Source: Accumulibacter sp. (lineage in GTDB: Bacteria; Pseudomonadota; Gammaproteobacteria; Burkholderiales; Rhodocyclaceae). From it: DNA of 64,000 bases. The position numbers and the translations under genes were made by a program. Below, piece by piece: positions 9,076 to 17,604 of the stretch. Within the stretch, counting starts at the first letter, position 1. Each line of letters opens with the position of its first letter. The stretch spans positions 62,001-126,000 of the forward strand of contig JACKLW010000010.1 in assembly GCA_024235715.1 (NCBI GenBank). The letters run 5' to 3'. The notes under the pieces are model-generated. The model searched no databases, had not been told where the DNA came from, and saw only the letters and a program-made list of their open reading frames with translations.

Positions 9076-9673
9076 GCTGTCGCAAGCATGTGTCGCAAGG
9101 CGCCCGGTGCGCTTCAGACAGATGCGCCGCCACCTGTCCGCCGGCCGTAGTAATTGAGCTGTCCGCACGGCAGCCAACTCGTCAAGCTCCCACCGCTCGG
9201 CCCACTAGCAGGTCGTCCCGCTCGTCGGCCATGGCGGACGGCTGGCCAGCAATGTCGAATGCGTGCCAGCACCGCTTTGCGGTACCATCATCGACGGGCA
9301 TCGCTCGGCCGGCAGCGGGCGATGGAGATCGTTTGCCGGGCGCAGTCATTGCAGCGATCGGCGTGACAGCCATTTGCCTCGCCCGCGAAACGCCGACCGA
9401 CAAGATTCTTGGTACCGCATCAAATAGACACACGCTCGATGCAAAGCCTTCTCCAGAGAGAAGCGCTGATTTCACCGCTTTTTCACGGCAAGCCACCACG
9501 CGACCGATCGATCTCATCGAGGCGCCATCTGGCCAACCGATGGGATCGGCGCTTCCAACGAAGTATGCAGCATGGTGGCCGATGCCGCTTGGTGCGCAAG
9601 AATTGTCAATCCAAAACAATGCTGTAGAGGAAAATCGTCGCATTTGAAGGCAAATAATTACTGGAGAGGAATC
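9076..9673. other. 598-base stretch without a supported gene
   Basis: No open frame here has a convincing start, ribosome site or recognisable domain. The last 200 bases are less GC-rich than the neighbourhood and run into the GGAGAGGA ribosome site of the thioesterase gene. It may hold decayed sequence. Confidence 0.5.
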
Positions 9674-10087
9674 ATGTCTGAACCCATAGAAATCCTGCGC
9701 GGAGTGGTACATCCGTGGTCTTGCGACAACTTTGGCCATATGAATGTCCGTTGGTACAGTCATTTTTTCGATGACGCTGCGTTTCACCTCTGGCCGATTT
9801 ACTGGGGGAGCCACAAGAAAATCCAGGACGAGTTTGGCATCCATACGGTAACGGCCTCTGCGACGGTACAGTTTTTGCAGGAACTGCTGGCAGGGGATTT
9901 GTTTCTGGTAGATGGTTCGTTGACCCGTATTGGCCGCAAGAGCTGTACTTTTACCGAGCGGATGCTGCATATTGATACGAAGGAGGTGCATGCCACATAC
10001 GAAACTGTAGAAGTCTTTTTTGACCCGCAGACTCGCAAGTCGACAGAGATTCCGGCCTCGATCAGGCGGGCCTTGGAAAATGCATAG
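9674..10087 (+). CDS. acyl-CoA thioesterase, hotdog fold
   Basis: A 137-residue single hotdog domain of the 4-hydroxybenzoyl-CoA thioesterase/FadM type. The active-site segment CDNFGHMNVRWYSHFFDDA carries the Asp and GHMN pattern of the family. The ATG at 9674 follows a strong GGAGAGGA ribosome site. It would hydrolyse an acyl- or aroyl-CoA; the substrate is not evident. Base composition is lower in GC than its neighbours, hinting at recent acquisition, and an ISL3 remnant follows immediately. Confidence 0.85.
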   Translation: MSEPIEILRGVVHPWSCDNFGHMNVRWYSHFFDDAAFHLWPIYWGSHKKIQDEFGIHTVTASATVQFLQELLAGDLFLVDGSLTRIGRKSCTFTERMLHIDTKEVHATYETVEVFFDPQTRKSTEIPASIRRALENA

Positions 10088-10099
10088 CCAACCGCTCAA

Positions 10100-10505
10100 C
10101 AAGACCATTGGAAGCCTGATGGCTTTTTGGCAACGTTTGTAGGCGGGCCAGGCGCTCAAACGTCAGATGCAGCGATCGACACGCATACAGTTGAGTGCTG
10201 AAGTGGCCTTGCGGGCCATCCACATCACGGCCAACACGCCTGATGAGGCGCAGCCACTGGTGAAGCGCTGGCTCGACTGGGCCAGCCGCTGCCGACTGGA
10301 ACCTTTCAAGCGCCTCGGCAGAACAATCACCAAGCATCTTCCTGGCGTCCTCAACGTTTTCCAGGCAGGCAAGCACAACGGTCGTGGCGAGGCGATGAAT
10401 CGGGCGCGTCGGGAGGCACGCGCTCGCGCCCGAGGCTATCGCCAGACTCTCCGGCGGCAGCAACCTCGCCACCACTCGATCCTTCATCGCTTGTCCGTAT
10501 CGTGC
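10100..10505 (+). pseudogene. ISL3-family transposase remnant (C-terminal DDE part)
   Basis: Reading forward, residues such as LVKRWLDWASRCRLEPFK, RTITKHLPGVLNVF and EAMNRARREARARARGYR match the end of ISL3 transposases, where W..RSRLEPFKK, GILNYF and KARGYR are conserved. A stop codon near 10141 breaks the upstream part, the N-terminal domains are missing, and the frame runs on without the usual end. I see no intact terminal repeats. This is a dead fragment, although its frame happens to stay open into the gene at 10839. Confidence 0.7.
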
Positions 10506-10838
10506 CATTTCGTTACCTCGCTATCGCCCCCAAGTTTCAGATTCTATCGAGGCGGCAACTACTCTGACACAGGGGGCGACGCTGAAGGCGGGGGGCCGCC
10601 ATCCTCGCGAAGAAGATCGACATCGGTTTTATCGGCGATCCGGTCACCTAACAGGTCGAGGTCGACGTCTTTCCGCACCTTCTGCAGGAGGAGCGGGCGC
10701 AGACTGTATTGTGCTGTTGCAGGGTTTCCGAGGGGGGCCGTGAACCATCGACTTGAGTCCCGGCCCAGACAAGCAGCGATTTCATGGCTCGTACCCGTAC
10801 TCGGCTACGACAAGGCGGAAAAGGAAGGGGTGCAGAAG
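10506..10838. other. spacer between ISL3 remnant and dimethylformamidase-like gene
   Basis: The frame of the transposase remnant is open through here, but the residues match nothing I recognise. It probably contains the promoter of the following gene and decayed sequence. AAGGAAGG at 10821-10828 looks like the ribosome site for the GTG at 10839. Confidence 0.4.
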
Positions 10839-12386
10839 GTGACCGACGACCAAACGTTCTACGACGACATCGAGGGGTACTGCGGGCGGCTCAGCTACGG
10901 GCACGGTGATCGCGTCTCGCTGCATGTCTCGACACGCAGCAGAAGATACGACGTGCGCGTCGAGCGCTGGGGCGCAGCCCGCGAGCTCGTGTGGAGTGCG
11001 ACCGGCGTTGCGGGCGCGTACTTCGAAGCACCGGCCGATGCCGATGCGCAGGGGTGTCGATGGCCGATCGGCGTCGCGTTCGCGGTCGCCGCGGGCTGGA
11101 GGTCGGGGTTTTACCTCGTCACACTTACCGCCCATGACGCGCTGGCCGGACGCGACGTGGCCCACGCCGGCTTCGTGGTGCGGGGCGATCCGAACGATAA
11201 GGCACGCGCGCTCTACGTGCTCGACACCAACACCTGGCATGCATACAACACGTGGGGTGGGTGCAGCCTCTACACGGGCGGCCACAAGGTGTCTCATGCG
11301 CGTCCGTTCGCGCGCGGGATGCTGTGTCGTCCAGAGGTCGACCGTGACGATCGCAAGGCTCGGCCTCGCCGCTGGGGAGAGGAACCGGACGTCGATGGGG
11401 CGATCTTCCAGCGGTATCGAACCGAGCATGGCTATCCCGCGGCCATCGGCTCGACGGGCTGGTTCAGTCATGCACGACGCTTCGTCGAATGGGCTGAAAG
11501 GGCGGGGTACAGGCTTGACTACGCAGTGTCGACGGACCTTGAGCAGCATCCGGATCTACTGGTCGGGTATGACCTGGCGCTCTGCGTCGGTCACGACGAG
11601 TACTGGTCAGCCGGACAACGGCAAGCGTTGGACAGCCACGTCAGACGCGGCGGCCACCTCGCGAACTTCTCCGGCAACACGAGCTACTGGCAGGTCCGGC
11701 TCGACGAGGCACCGGGCGGCACTGCGATGGTCTGCTACAAGTACACGGCCCACAAAAACGATCCCGTGATCGCCGGGGGCCGACCCACGGAGATGACCGG
11801 GATGTGGGCTGATCCACTCGTCGGCCGTCCGGAATGGGAACTCCTCGGGGCCAGTTCCACATTCGGCCTGTACCACCGTTTTGGTGCGGCCACGCCTCGG
11901 GGTGTCGGAGGATTCGTCGTGTACCGCGCCGACCACTGGATGTTCGCTGGAACGGGTCTGACCTACGGCGACGTCCTCGGTGCCGACGACGGGATCGTCG
12001 GCTACGAGACGCTCGGTTGTCCGGTCAACTTCGACGACCTCCAGTTGCCGGTCGCTGCCGAGCGCCCGGGCCTGCCCCAGGAGATCGAGATCGTGGCCTT
12101 TACACCATCGAGCAATCTCGCCGTCGGGGAGTACCCCGCCTCGATCTCCGCGCTCACCGACCAGGGCGATCTTGAGTTCATCGCATCGCGGATATACGGC
12201 GACACGAGCAAGGCAAATCTCGCGCGGGTGCGGCACGGCAACTCGGTGATGCTGACCTGTCGACCTGCCGGCGCGGCCGGCGGCGAAGTGGTGACGATCG
12301 GCACCGTCGATTGGGTGTTCGGACTCGCCACCGACCCTGCGGTCGCCAGAGTCACCGCCAACGTGCTCGACCATCTGCTCGGCTGA
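10839..12386 (+). CDS. N,N-dimethylformamidase large-subunit-like protein
   Basis: About 515 residues from the GTG at 10839 (GTG at 10830 is an alternative). The opening IEGYCGRLSYGHGDRVSLHV resembles the beta-sandwich start of the family. The core contains LDTNTWHAYNTWGGCSLY, VGHDEYWSAGQRQALDSHV and GGHLANFSGNTSYWQ, matching the C-terminal domain of the N,N-dimethylformamidase beta subunit (DMFA2_C). Known enzymes use an iron site to hydrolyse dimethylformamide to dimethylamine and formate, together with a small subunit. I see no small-subunit gene, so the real substrate is uncertain. It follows an IS remnant and stands alone, consistent with transfer. Confidence 0.75.
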   Translation: MTDDQTFYDDIEGYCGRLSYGHGDRVSLHVSTRSRRYDVRVERWGAARELVWSATGVAGAYFEAPADADAQGCRWPIGVAFAVAAGWRSGFYLVTLTAHDALAGRDVAHAGFVVRGDPNDKARALYVLDTNTWHAYNTWGGCSLYTGGHKVSHARPFARGMLCRPEVDRDDRKARPRRWGEEPDVDGAIFQRYRTEHGYPAAIGSTGWFSHARRFVEWAERAGYRLDYAVSTDLEQHPDLLVGYDLALCVGHDEYWSAGQRQALDSHVRRGGHLANFSGNTSYWQVRLDEAPGGTAMVCYKYTAHKNDPVIAGGRPTEMTGMWADPLVGRPEWELLGASSTFGLYHRFGAATPRGVGGFVVYRADHWMFAGTGLTYGDVLGADDGIVGYETLGCPVNFDDLQLPVAAERPGLPQEIEIVAFTPSSNLAVGEYPASISALTDQGDLEFIASRIYGDTSKANLARVRHGNSVMLTCRPAGAAGGEVVTIGTVDWVFGLATDPAVARVTANVLDHLLG

Positions 12387-12898
12387 CCAGCAAGATCGCT
12401 TTCGCTCGCACCCCGGTTCACCACCGGCAGCCGCTAGGCGATGCATGGCTGACCAAGTCAGTGCCAGAGGTCAACCTTGGCTCTCGGCGAACAGGCGTCT
12501 GACGGCTGGCGTGGATGCCAATCTGCTTCCGCAGGATCTTGCCGCCGTTCGAATCGGTCAAACTTCGACCTCAAGTACCGGGGGCGGACCACGGTCGCTG
12601 AAGTATTCCGAGAGTATTGAGCGCAGATCACAAGACGGTTCATGCCAGAAAGCTGTCCTCGACGCTTGCGAAAGGCAGCAGTCGCCGGACCGGTCGTACG
12701 AGCCGGCCAGGGTCTGGAAGTGTTGGTGCCGTCTCGAACACCTGCTCGCCCGCGCACCAGCGCTTGGCGGAGCCAGTCGTGGCGAACTGTGCGATGCCCT
12801 TCAGGCCGAAATGACCGCGAGCCACGCCTTCCTTCTCGACGAACGGTTGCGCCAGTTCGAGGACCTCGAAGCGCGCATCGCGCGCTGTGGCGCCGTCC
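12387..12898. other. 512-base stretch without a supported gene
   Basis: Open frames on both strands overlap here but none has a ribosome site or a recognisable motif. It lies between two unrelated genes pointing toward it and may hold decayed sequence. Confidence 0.45.
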
Positions 12899-13642
12899 TC
12901 ACGGGTCGCTCCCTGTTTCGAGGTGTCGCCGCTGCTCGCCAGACGCCAGTTCGCCCACGCTCTCGGCGCTGCGATGTCCGCGGCCCCTGCTGGCGGACAC
13001 ATCGGGAGCCGTGCCACGAAGGGCTGCATTCGTCAAGCGCCTGATCTGCCGATCCTGTTCGCCTGAGAGCAAGCACAACGCGCAGACCGCGCCGACGAGA
13101 GCAGAGAACATGTCGGACTGCGTGTCCCAGGGATCACCCTGCGTCCCGAGAAACTCGTCTGCGCCTTGGCCCATCAGGAGCGCGGCGCCCCACTCCAGGA
13201 ACTCATAGCATGCGCTGATCGCGAGCACGATGCAGAGAACGTTGAAGACGAGCATCTTTCGGCCCAGCACGTACGCACCCCGAACGAGTATCTCTCGCGC
13301 CACCAGCGCCGGCACAAAGCCTTGAAAGAAATGCCCGATCTTGTCGTACGGATTGCGAGCGAGATCGAGGTAGTCGGCAATCTGGAAGCCGAGCGGAACA
13401 CGGGCATAGGTGTAAGCGCCGCCAAGCATGAGTACCGACGCATGCAGGAAGATGCAGACGTAGAGCAGCGTCGTAAGCGGAAACCGCTTGTACGTACCGA
13501 GCAGCACAGGTATTGCGATGAAGATGGGAAACACTTCCATCGCCCATGTCGCCCGGTCGTAAGGCCTGGCGCCAGAAAGTGCGAGGAGTAAAAGTAGCAG
13601 AACCAGCGCGAGGACGAGAAGGATCGAACGGTGCGCGTGCAT
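12899..13642 (-). CDS. DUF2238 (YjdF-like) inner-membrane protein
   Basis: A 247-residue protein with about five to six transmembrane helices. The family signature is clear: ARNPYDKIGHFFQGFVPALV, then CYEFLEWGAALLMG and GTQGDPWDTQSDMFSALVG. The function of the family is unknown. Homologs usually end soon after the last helix (about residue 205). Here some 40 hydrophilic residues follow (from SGEQDRQIRRL), suggesting either a species-specific tail or a frameshift near the end that lost the original stop. Confidence 0.85.
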   Translation of the reverse strand: MHAHRSILLVLALVLLLLLLALSGARPYDRATWAMEVFPIFIAIPVLLGTYKRFPLTTLLYVCIFLHASVLMLGGAYTYARVPLGFQIADYLDLARNPYDKIGHFFQGFVPALVAREILVRGAYVLGRKMLVFNVLCIVLAISACYEFLEWGAALLMGQGADEFLGTQGDPWDTQSDMFSALVGAVCALCLLSGEQDRQIRRLTNAALRGTAPDVSASRGRGHRSAESVGELASGEQRRHLETGSDP

Positions 13643-13697
13643 GTGCAGGTCAACCCGACGAGTTGGTGCTTGCTCGTAGCGATACCGGACGTCGCCG

Positions 13698-13988
13698 TCA
13701 GGCGAGCTGCCGGAAGCGGTGAATCAGTGGCGGCTGCGCCAGCAACTCGCTGGCCAGCCTGACCGCCTCCGCCACATGCGCGGTCGCCAGGTGCGCGTCG
13801 GCGGCGGCCTGATCAGTCCATAGCTCGACCGTCACGAACTCGCGTGCATCGTCCTGATTGTGGAAAAGGTCGTAGCCCAGGCAGCCGTCTTCCGCACGGC
13901 TCGGGCCGCAAAGCTCGCGCAATACCGTTGCCAACGCCGTCTCGCTGCCTGCCCGGGCAGTCAGCCGGGCCATGATCCTGATCGTCAT
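13698..13988 (-). CDS. antibiotic biosynthesis monooxygenase (ABM) domain protein, YgiN-like
   Basis: A 96-residue single ABM domain: MTIRIMARLTARAGSE, then PSRAEDGCLGYDLFHN and FVTVELWTDQAAADAHL. Such ferredoxin-like dimers act as quinol monooxygenases or heme/aromatic oxygenases. The specific substrate is not inferable. It lies 66 bases downstream of the DUF2236 gene on the same strand, so the two may be co-transcribed. Confidence 0.87.
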   Translation of the reverse strand: MTIRIMARLTARAGSETALATVLRELCGPSRAEDGCLGYDLFHNQDDAREFVTVELWTDQAAADAHLATAHVAEAVRLASELLAQPPLIHRFRQLA

Positions 13989-14054
13989 CCTCTCTGCCTC
14001 CTGCTCGTTGCGTTCGTCCCGGGCGCGGCGTCCGATGGCGGCGCCGCAGGTCGA

Positions 14055-14957
14055 TTATCTCTCCGTTGCGCTGCCCGCAGCGCCGTTCTGGCCAGAAAAC
14101 GGGCAGCGCAGCGCAGTCGCCCCGTCCGCCTGGTCCGCTGCTGGCGGCCCCAGCGATTCGATCCGATAGCCACCAGGATAGTCGAGTCTTGGCAACTGCG
14201 TGCGCAGCTTCGGCTGCCGACGTTTTGGCAGCCAGCGTAGTGCCCGTGCGCGTGTCCGCAGCGTCCTCTCGGCGAGCCACGCCAGCCAGCGCGGCGCCGG
14301 GCGCAAGGCGAGCGCGGCGAGCAGCGGCGGATCGAGCAGGGCGTGAATGCTGTTGCGGACGAGTGGCCGCAATGGCGCCGGGAACCAGGCGGCAAAGAGT
14401 TCGCGTGTCGCCAGGGCAACGCGCTGGCTGGCGACGGTGCAGCGAAAATTGTCGGCTTCGTACTGGCGGCTGTAACGTTCGAACTCTGCATAGTCCTCGG
14501 GTATGTCGCGGATCGACATGCGCTCGCCGATCTGCCGCCAGAACCAGAACCAGGCCAGCGTTTCGCTTTCCGTCATGCGTCGCCAGCCAAAACGCACGTT
14601 CCAGCGGATGGGCTCGAAGACGAAGCTCGACAGTACATACAGAAAATCCTCGTTGGCGATGCGGAAACGTCCATGCAAGGCGTTGATGCGCGCGATCGCG
14701 CGCGCGCCGCGCGCACTGTCGAAACCATGCTCGATGATCTCGCTCACCAGCAGATCGGTGTCGTCGTAGCGTTTCTGCGGGCGCTTCTCGAATTCCCCGC
14801 TGCCGTGCAGCAAGCCGCCGATGCGTGTTGCCGCGAAGGTCCGGAACAGGGCGAGTTCGAGCGCCCGCGTGGTGTCCCAGGGAAAGGCGACGGTCGCAAG
14901 ATGCCGTGCGATCGTCTGGCAGTCTCGTCTGGGATCGGGTTCCTGCATTGGGGTCAT
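14055..14957 (-). CDS. DUF2236 / MpaB-like oxygenase-family protein
   Basis: About 300 residues. The region RINALHGRFRIANEDFLYVLSSFVF..RWNVRFGWRRMTESE and the following WFWFWRQIGERMSIRDIP match DUF2236, the family of ER-bound MpaB oxygenase and latex-clearing-protein relatives, with a conserved His in NALHGRF that could be a heme or metal ligand. The C-terminal tail is rich in Arg and Pro and not conserved. Its reaction is unknown. The small ABM monooxygenase follows downstream, which is at least consistent with an oxygenase role. Confidence 0.75.
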   Translation of the reverse strand: MTPMQEPDPRRDCQTIARHLATVAFPWDTTRALELALFRTFAATRIGGLLHGSGEFEKRPQKRYDDTDLLVSEIIEHGFDSARGARAIARINALHGRFRIANEDFLYVLSSFVFEPIRWNVRFGWRRMTESETLAWFWFWRQIGERMSIRDIPEDYAEFERYSRQYEADNFRCTVASQRVALATRELFAAWFPAPLRPLVRNSIHALLDPPLLAALALRPAPRWLAWLAERTLRTRARALRWLPKRRQPKLRTQLPRLDYPGGYRIESLGPPAADQADGATALRCPFSGQNGAAGSATER

Positions 14958-15782
14958 GCGCTTCGTCTCGCGATATCAACTACGCGCACCATTATAGGCG
15001 ACGCCCGGTAGACGCCGTGGCGTTCTCCTTCGCAAGGATGCTGAAACCGGCTGCAGAACGGCGGCCTACTGTAGTGACGAGATCAGCGGTTGTCTGTCGG
15101 CCCGGATCTGGGCACGGGGTGGTCCGCGGAACGGCTGCTGCCCGTCCTGAAGGGCCGCCTGACCATCCATGCGTTGCCCGAAAACAGGCGCTTCGTGTCT
15201 CCCGGATCCTGCGCCGCAGCCGCCACTGAATGGGCCAACTGCGCCCGGACCTGTTTGCACGTTCCTGCCTCACCACCGACCCGCAGCCTGGTTCAGACCT
15301 TGTCCCGTCGATCCGCTACGAGAAACAGCCGGGCGAACCGGGACGGGTGACCTGCGTGTTCCGCGTCGACGCGTACCATGAACAATAGACCTCACACGGT
15401 CTTTCTACCCGCGGTTTCAGAATGGCGATGTTCCATTCGCAGGCGAGCCGATTCGTCGTACGGCCGGGTCGTTTCGCTCTACACATCGTGTTTCGCTGGC
15501 GCTGGCGATCGCCATCCGCTGGGCCTGCACGGCGCTGCGGATCGCAGCTCCCGAATCCCCCGGGTCGCCGGAGCACTTGCCCGCACGAAAATCTCAAGCT
15601 GGCTTGCGGACGCTGCTTCCGGCCGACAAGCGATGGGGACGCCCGCGCAGCGGATCCTGCCGCGGCTCGGCCAGAAGCCGGCGAATTGACTGTGGCACCC
15701 GGCCTCGCCGATACTTGCGCAACGCATGGTTATCAGGCGCATGTGGAGATGAGCGCAGGCTCGATCAGGAATGGAGGCGAAG
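14958..15782. other. 825-base stretch without a supported gene
   Basis: Several short open frames exist on both strands, none with a ribosome site and a family match. The interval separates divergent genes and is much longer than needed for two promoters, so it may contain eroded genes. Confidence 0.45.
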
Positions 15783-16313
15783 ATGGACGGGGTTTTTCTG
15801 ACATGGCGACGCAGGCTGATTGTCGTCAGTGCGCTGCTGGTTTCTGCCTGCGCCGGTTACAGCGGCAGCAATCTCACGCCCGGCGTATCGACGCTGCCCG
15901 AGGTCGTCGCCTCGATGGGGCACCCGGCGATGGCCTGGACGAACCCCGATGGCAGCGAACAGTTGGCGTACCCGCGCGGCCCGGGCGGCACGCAGACCTT
16001 CATGGCCTATATTGGAGCCGACAGACGACTGCAGCGCATCGAACAGGTGCTGGACACGGCGCATTTTGCGCGCATCCAGCCGGGGATGAGTCAGGACGAG
16101 GTGCTGCGCGTGCTGGGTCCGTCGGGATCGATCTGGACCCAGTTCTACTCGCGCAGCAATCAGCTGGCATGGTCGTGGCTGTTCTGCAACGACTGGAACG
16201 TGCAGGAATTCTTTGACGTGATGTTCGACGCAAGCAGCGGTATCGTGGTTTCCACCGGGCAGCACCCGAACCTGATGGGCCTGGATGGTATTCAGCCCTA
16301 TTGCGGGCAGTGA
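15783..16313 (+). CDS. BamE/SmpA-like outer-membrane lipoprotein
   Basis: About 176 residues from the ATG at 15783, which has GGAGG at 15773-15777 five bases before it (an ATG at 15771 lies within that site). The signal peptide ends LLVSACAG, a lipobox. Two BamE-like repeats follow: LTPGVSTLPEVVASMGHPA and IQPGMSQDEVLRVLGPSG, the pattern of SmpA/OmlA proteins that precedes a small beta domain. BamE itself assists outer-membrane protein assembly; this longer double-repeat protein is a relative of unknown role. Confidence 0.75.
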   Translation: MDGVFLTWRRRLIVVSALLVSACAGYSGSNLTPGVSTLPEVVASMGHPAMAWTNPDGSEQLAYPRGPGGTQTFMAYIGADRRLQRIEQVLDTAHFARIQPGMSQDEVLRVLGPSGSIWTQFYSRSNQLAWSWLFCNDWNVQEFFDVMFDASSGIVVSTGQHPNLMGLDGIQPYCGQ

Positions 16314-16521
16314 CGGATGCCCGGGAGGACTCGCCGCTGCGGGCGAATCGCTGCGTGGCGCGCTGCACACCCGGCGCGCTGCCGGCGATCGCGCTCGCCA
16401 GGCGGCCGGCCTCATGGCTTGCTGATCGGCGTTGTTGGCATCATCGCCGAGAGCGAGCGGGAAACACTGTGCGCTCATCCTGTACACGAGCCTCGCCCCG
16501 AAAACAATGAAAGGACAAACG

Positions 16522-17355
16522 ATGACTGACAAGGAAACCAACACCCGCCTGCTCGACAGGTTGCGCACTCAGCGCGAGCTTGGGCTACCGCCATTGGCCG
16601 GCAAGAAAGGAATTGTCCTCGGGATTGCCAACGACCAGTCCATTGCCTGGGGCTGTGCGCAGGCATTCCGCGGGCTCGGCGCCGACCTCTGCATCACCTA
16701 CCTCAATGAAAAATCGCGGAAGTTCACCGAGCCGCTGGCGCAGGCGCTCGATGTCCCGCCGGCGCTGTATCTGCCCTGCGACGTTCGCGAAGAAGGGCAA
16801 CTGGAAGCAGTGTTCGCGGCCGTCGAAAAGCAGTGGGGCCGGCTCGACTTTGCCCTGCATTCGATTGCCTTTGCGCCGCGCGATGATCTACATGGCCGGG
16901 TGGTGGACTGCTCGCGCGAGGGCTTCCTGATGGCCATGGATGTCTCCTGCCATTCGTTCATCCACATGGCCAGGCTGGCCGAACCGCTGATGAAGGAAGG
17001 CGGCACCCTGTTCACCATGAGTTACTTCGGCGCGGAAAAGGTCGTCGAGAACTACAACGTGATGGGACCGGTGAAAGCGGCGCTCGAAGCGACGTCGCGG
17101 TATCTGGCGGCTGAACTGGGTCCCAAGGGCATTCGCGTCAACCCGATCTCGCCGGGCCCGATCGCGACCCGCGCGGCGTCGGGTATCGGCCGTTTCGACG
17201 AACTGATGGAGAAGGCTGCCGCGCGTGCGCCGTCGCGCATGCTGGTGACCATCGAGGATGTCGGCATGGCCACTGCCTTTCTGGCGACCGACTACGCGAA
17301 GCTGCTGACCGGCGACACCACCTACGTGGACGGCGGCTACCACGTGCTTGGCTGA
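16522..17355 (+). CDS. fabI: enoyl-[acyl-carrier-protein] reductase (NADH)
   Basis: FabI-type short-chain dehydrogenase, the last reductive step in fatty-acid elongation. The cofactor site reads GIVLGIANDQSIAWG, the FabI variant of the Rossmann motif. The active site is YFGAEKVVENYNVMGPVK, with the conserved second Tyr and the Lys seven residues later. The C-terminus GDTTYVDGGYHVLG is typical. The ATG at 16522 has AAAGGA six bases upstream. The protein carries about 20 extra N-terminal residues relative to E. coli FabI. It is monocistronic. Confidence 0.95.
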   Translation: MTDKETNTRLLDRLRTQRELGLPPLAGKKGIVLGIANDQSIAWGCAQAFRGLGADLCITYLNEKSRKFTEPLAQALDVPPALYLPCDVREEGQLEAVFAAVEKQWGRLDFALHSIAFAPRDDLHGRVVDCSREGFLMAMDVSCHSFIHMARLAEPLMKEGGTLFTMSYFGAEKVVENYNVMGPVKAALEATSRYLAAELGPKGIRVNPISPGPIATRAASGIGRFDELMEKAAARAPSRMLVTIEDVGMATAFLATDYAKLLTGDTTYVDGGYHVLG

Positions 17356-17371
17356 CGGTCATGACATGCCG

Positions 17372-17550
17372 GGAGACCCTGGCTCATGAAAATCATGACC
17401 GCCCTTCCCCACTTGCAGTGCGCATTCCGGCTTGCGCGCCGGAAGCGTTCGACGGGCTGGGCGCATGCGCCCGGAATTCCCCGTCTCACCCCGCCCCTTC
17501 TCGCGCGCGGGAAGAAGGGAGAGTCGTGAGTCGCAGACGCGGCTTTCACA
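17372..17550. repeat. dispersed intergenic repeat, long copy
   Basis: This interval matches 56090-56192 at both ends: CATGAAAATCATGACCGC here against CATGAAAGTCATGACCGC there, then a CCCTTCT...AGAAGGG hairpin followed by GTGAGTCGCAGACGCG against GTGAGTCGCAAACGCG. This copy has an extra block of roughly 80 bases between the two conserved ends, containing a GGGCGCATGCGCCC palindrome. It is a non-coding repeat of unknown function. Confidence 0.7.
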
Positions 17551-17604
17551 TTTGCGCGTACTGAGATCGAGCGTCTTACGCGGCCAGCGCGCAGAAGTGG
17601 ATAA

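Noticed and set aside
9182-10159. 325-codon minus-strand frame across the thioesterase region
   Set aside because: It runs opposite a hotdog thioesterase with a strong ribosome site and shows no motif.
10167-12386. A single 739-residue transposase-dimethylformamidase fusion protein
   Set aside because: The N-terminal part is an ISL3 fragment without its own start, and a ribosome site plus family start near 10839 marks a separate gene.
12445-13044. Possible genes on either strand between the dimethylformamidase-like and DUF2238 genes
   Set aside because: Neither strand gives a recognisable domain or ribosome site, and codon-level similarity to transposases was too weak to claim.
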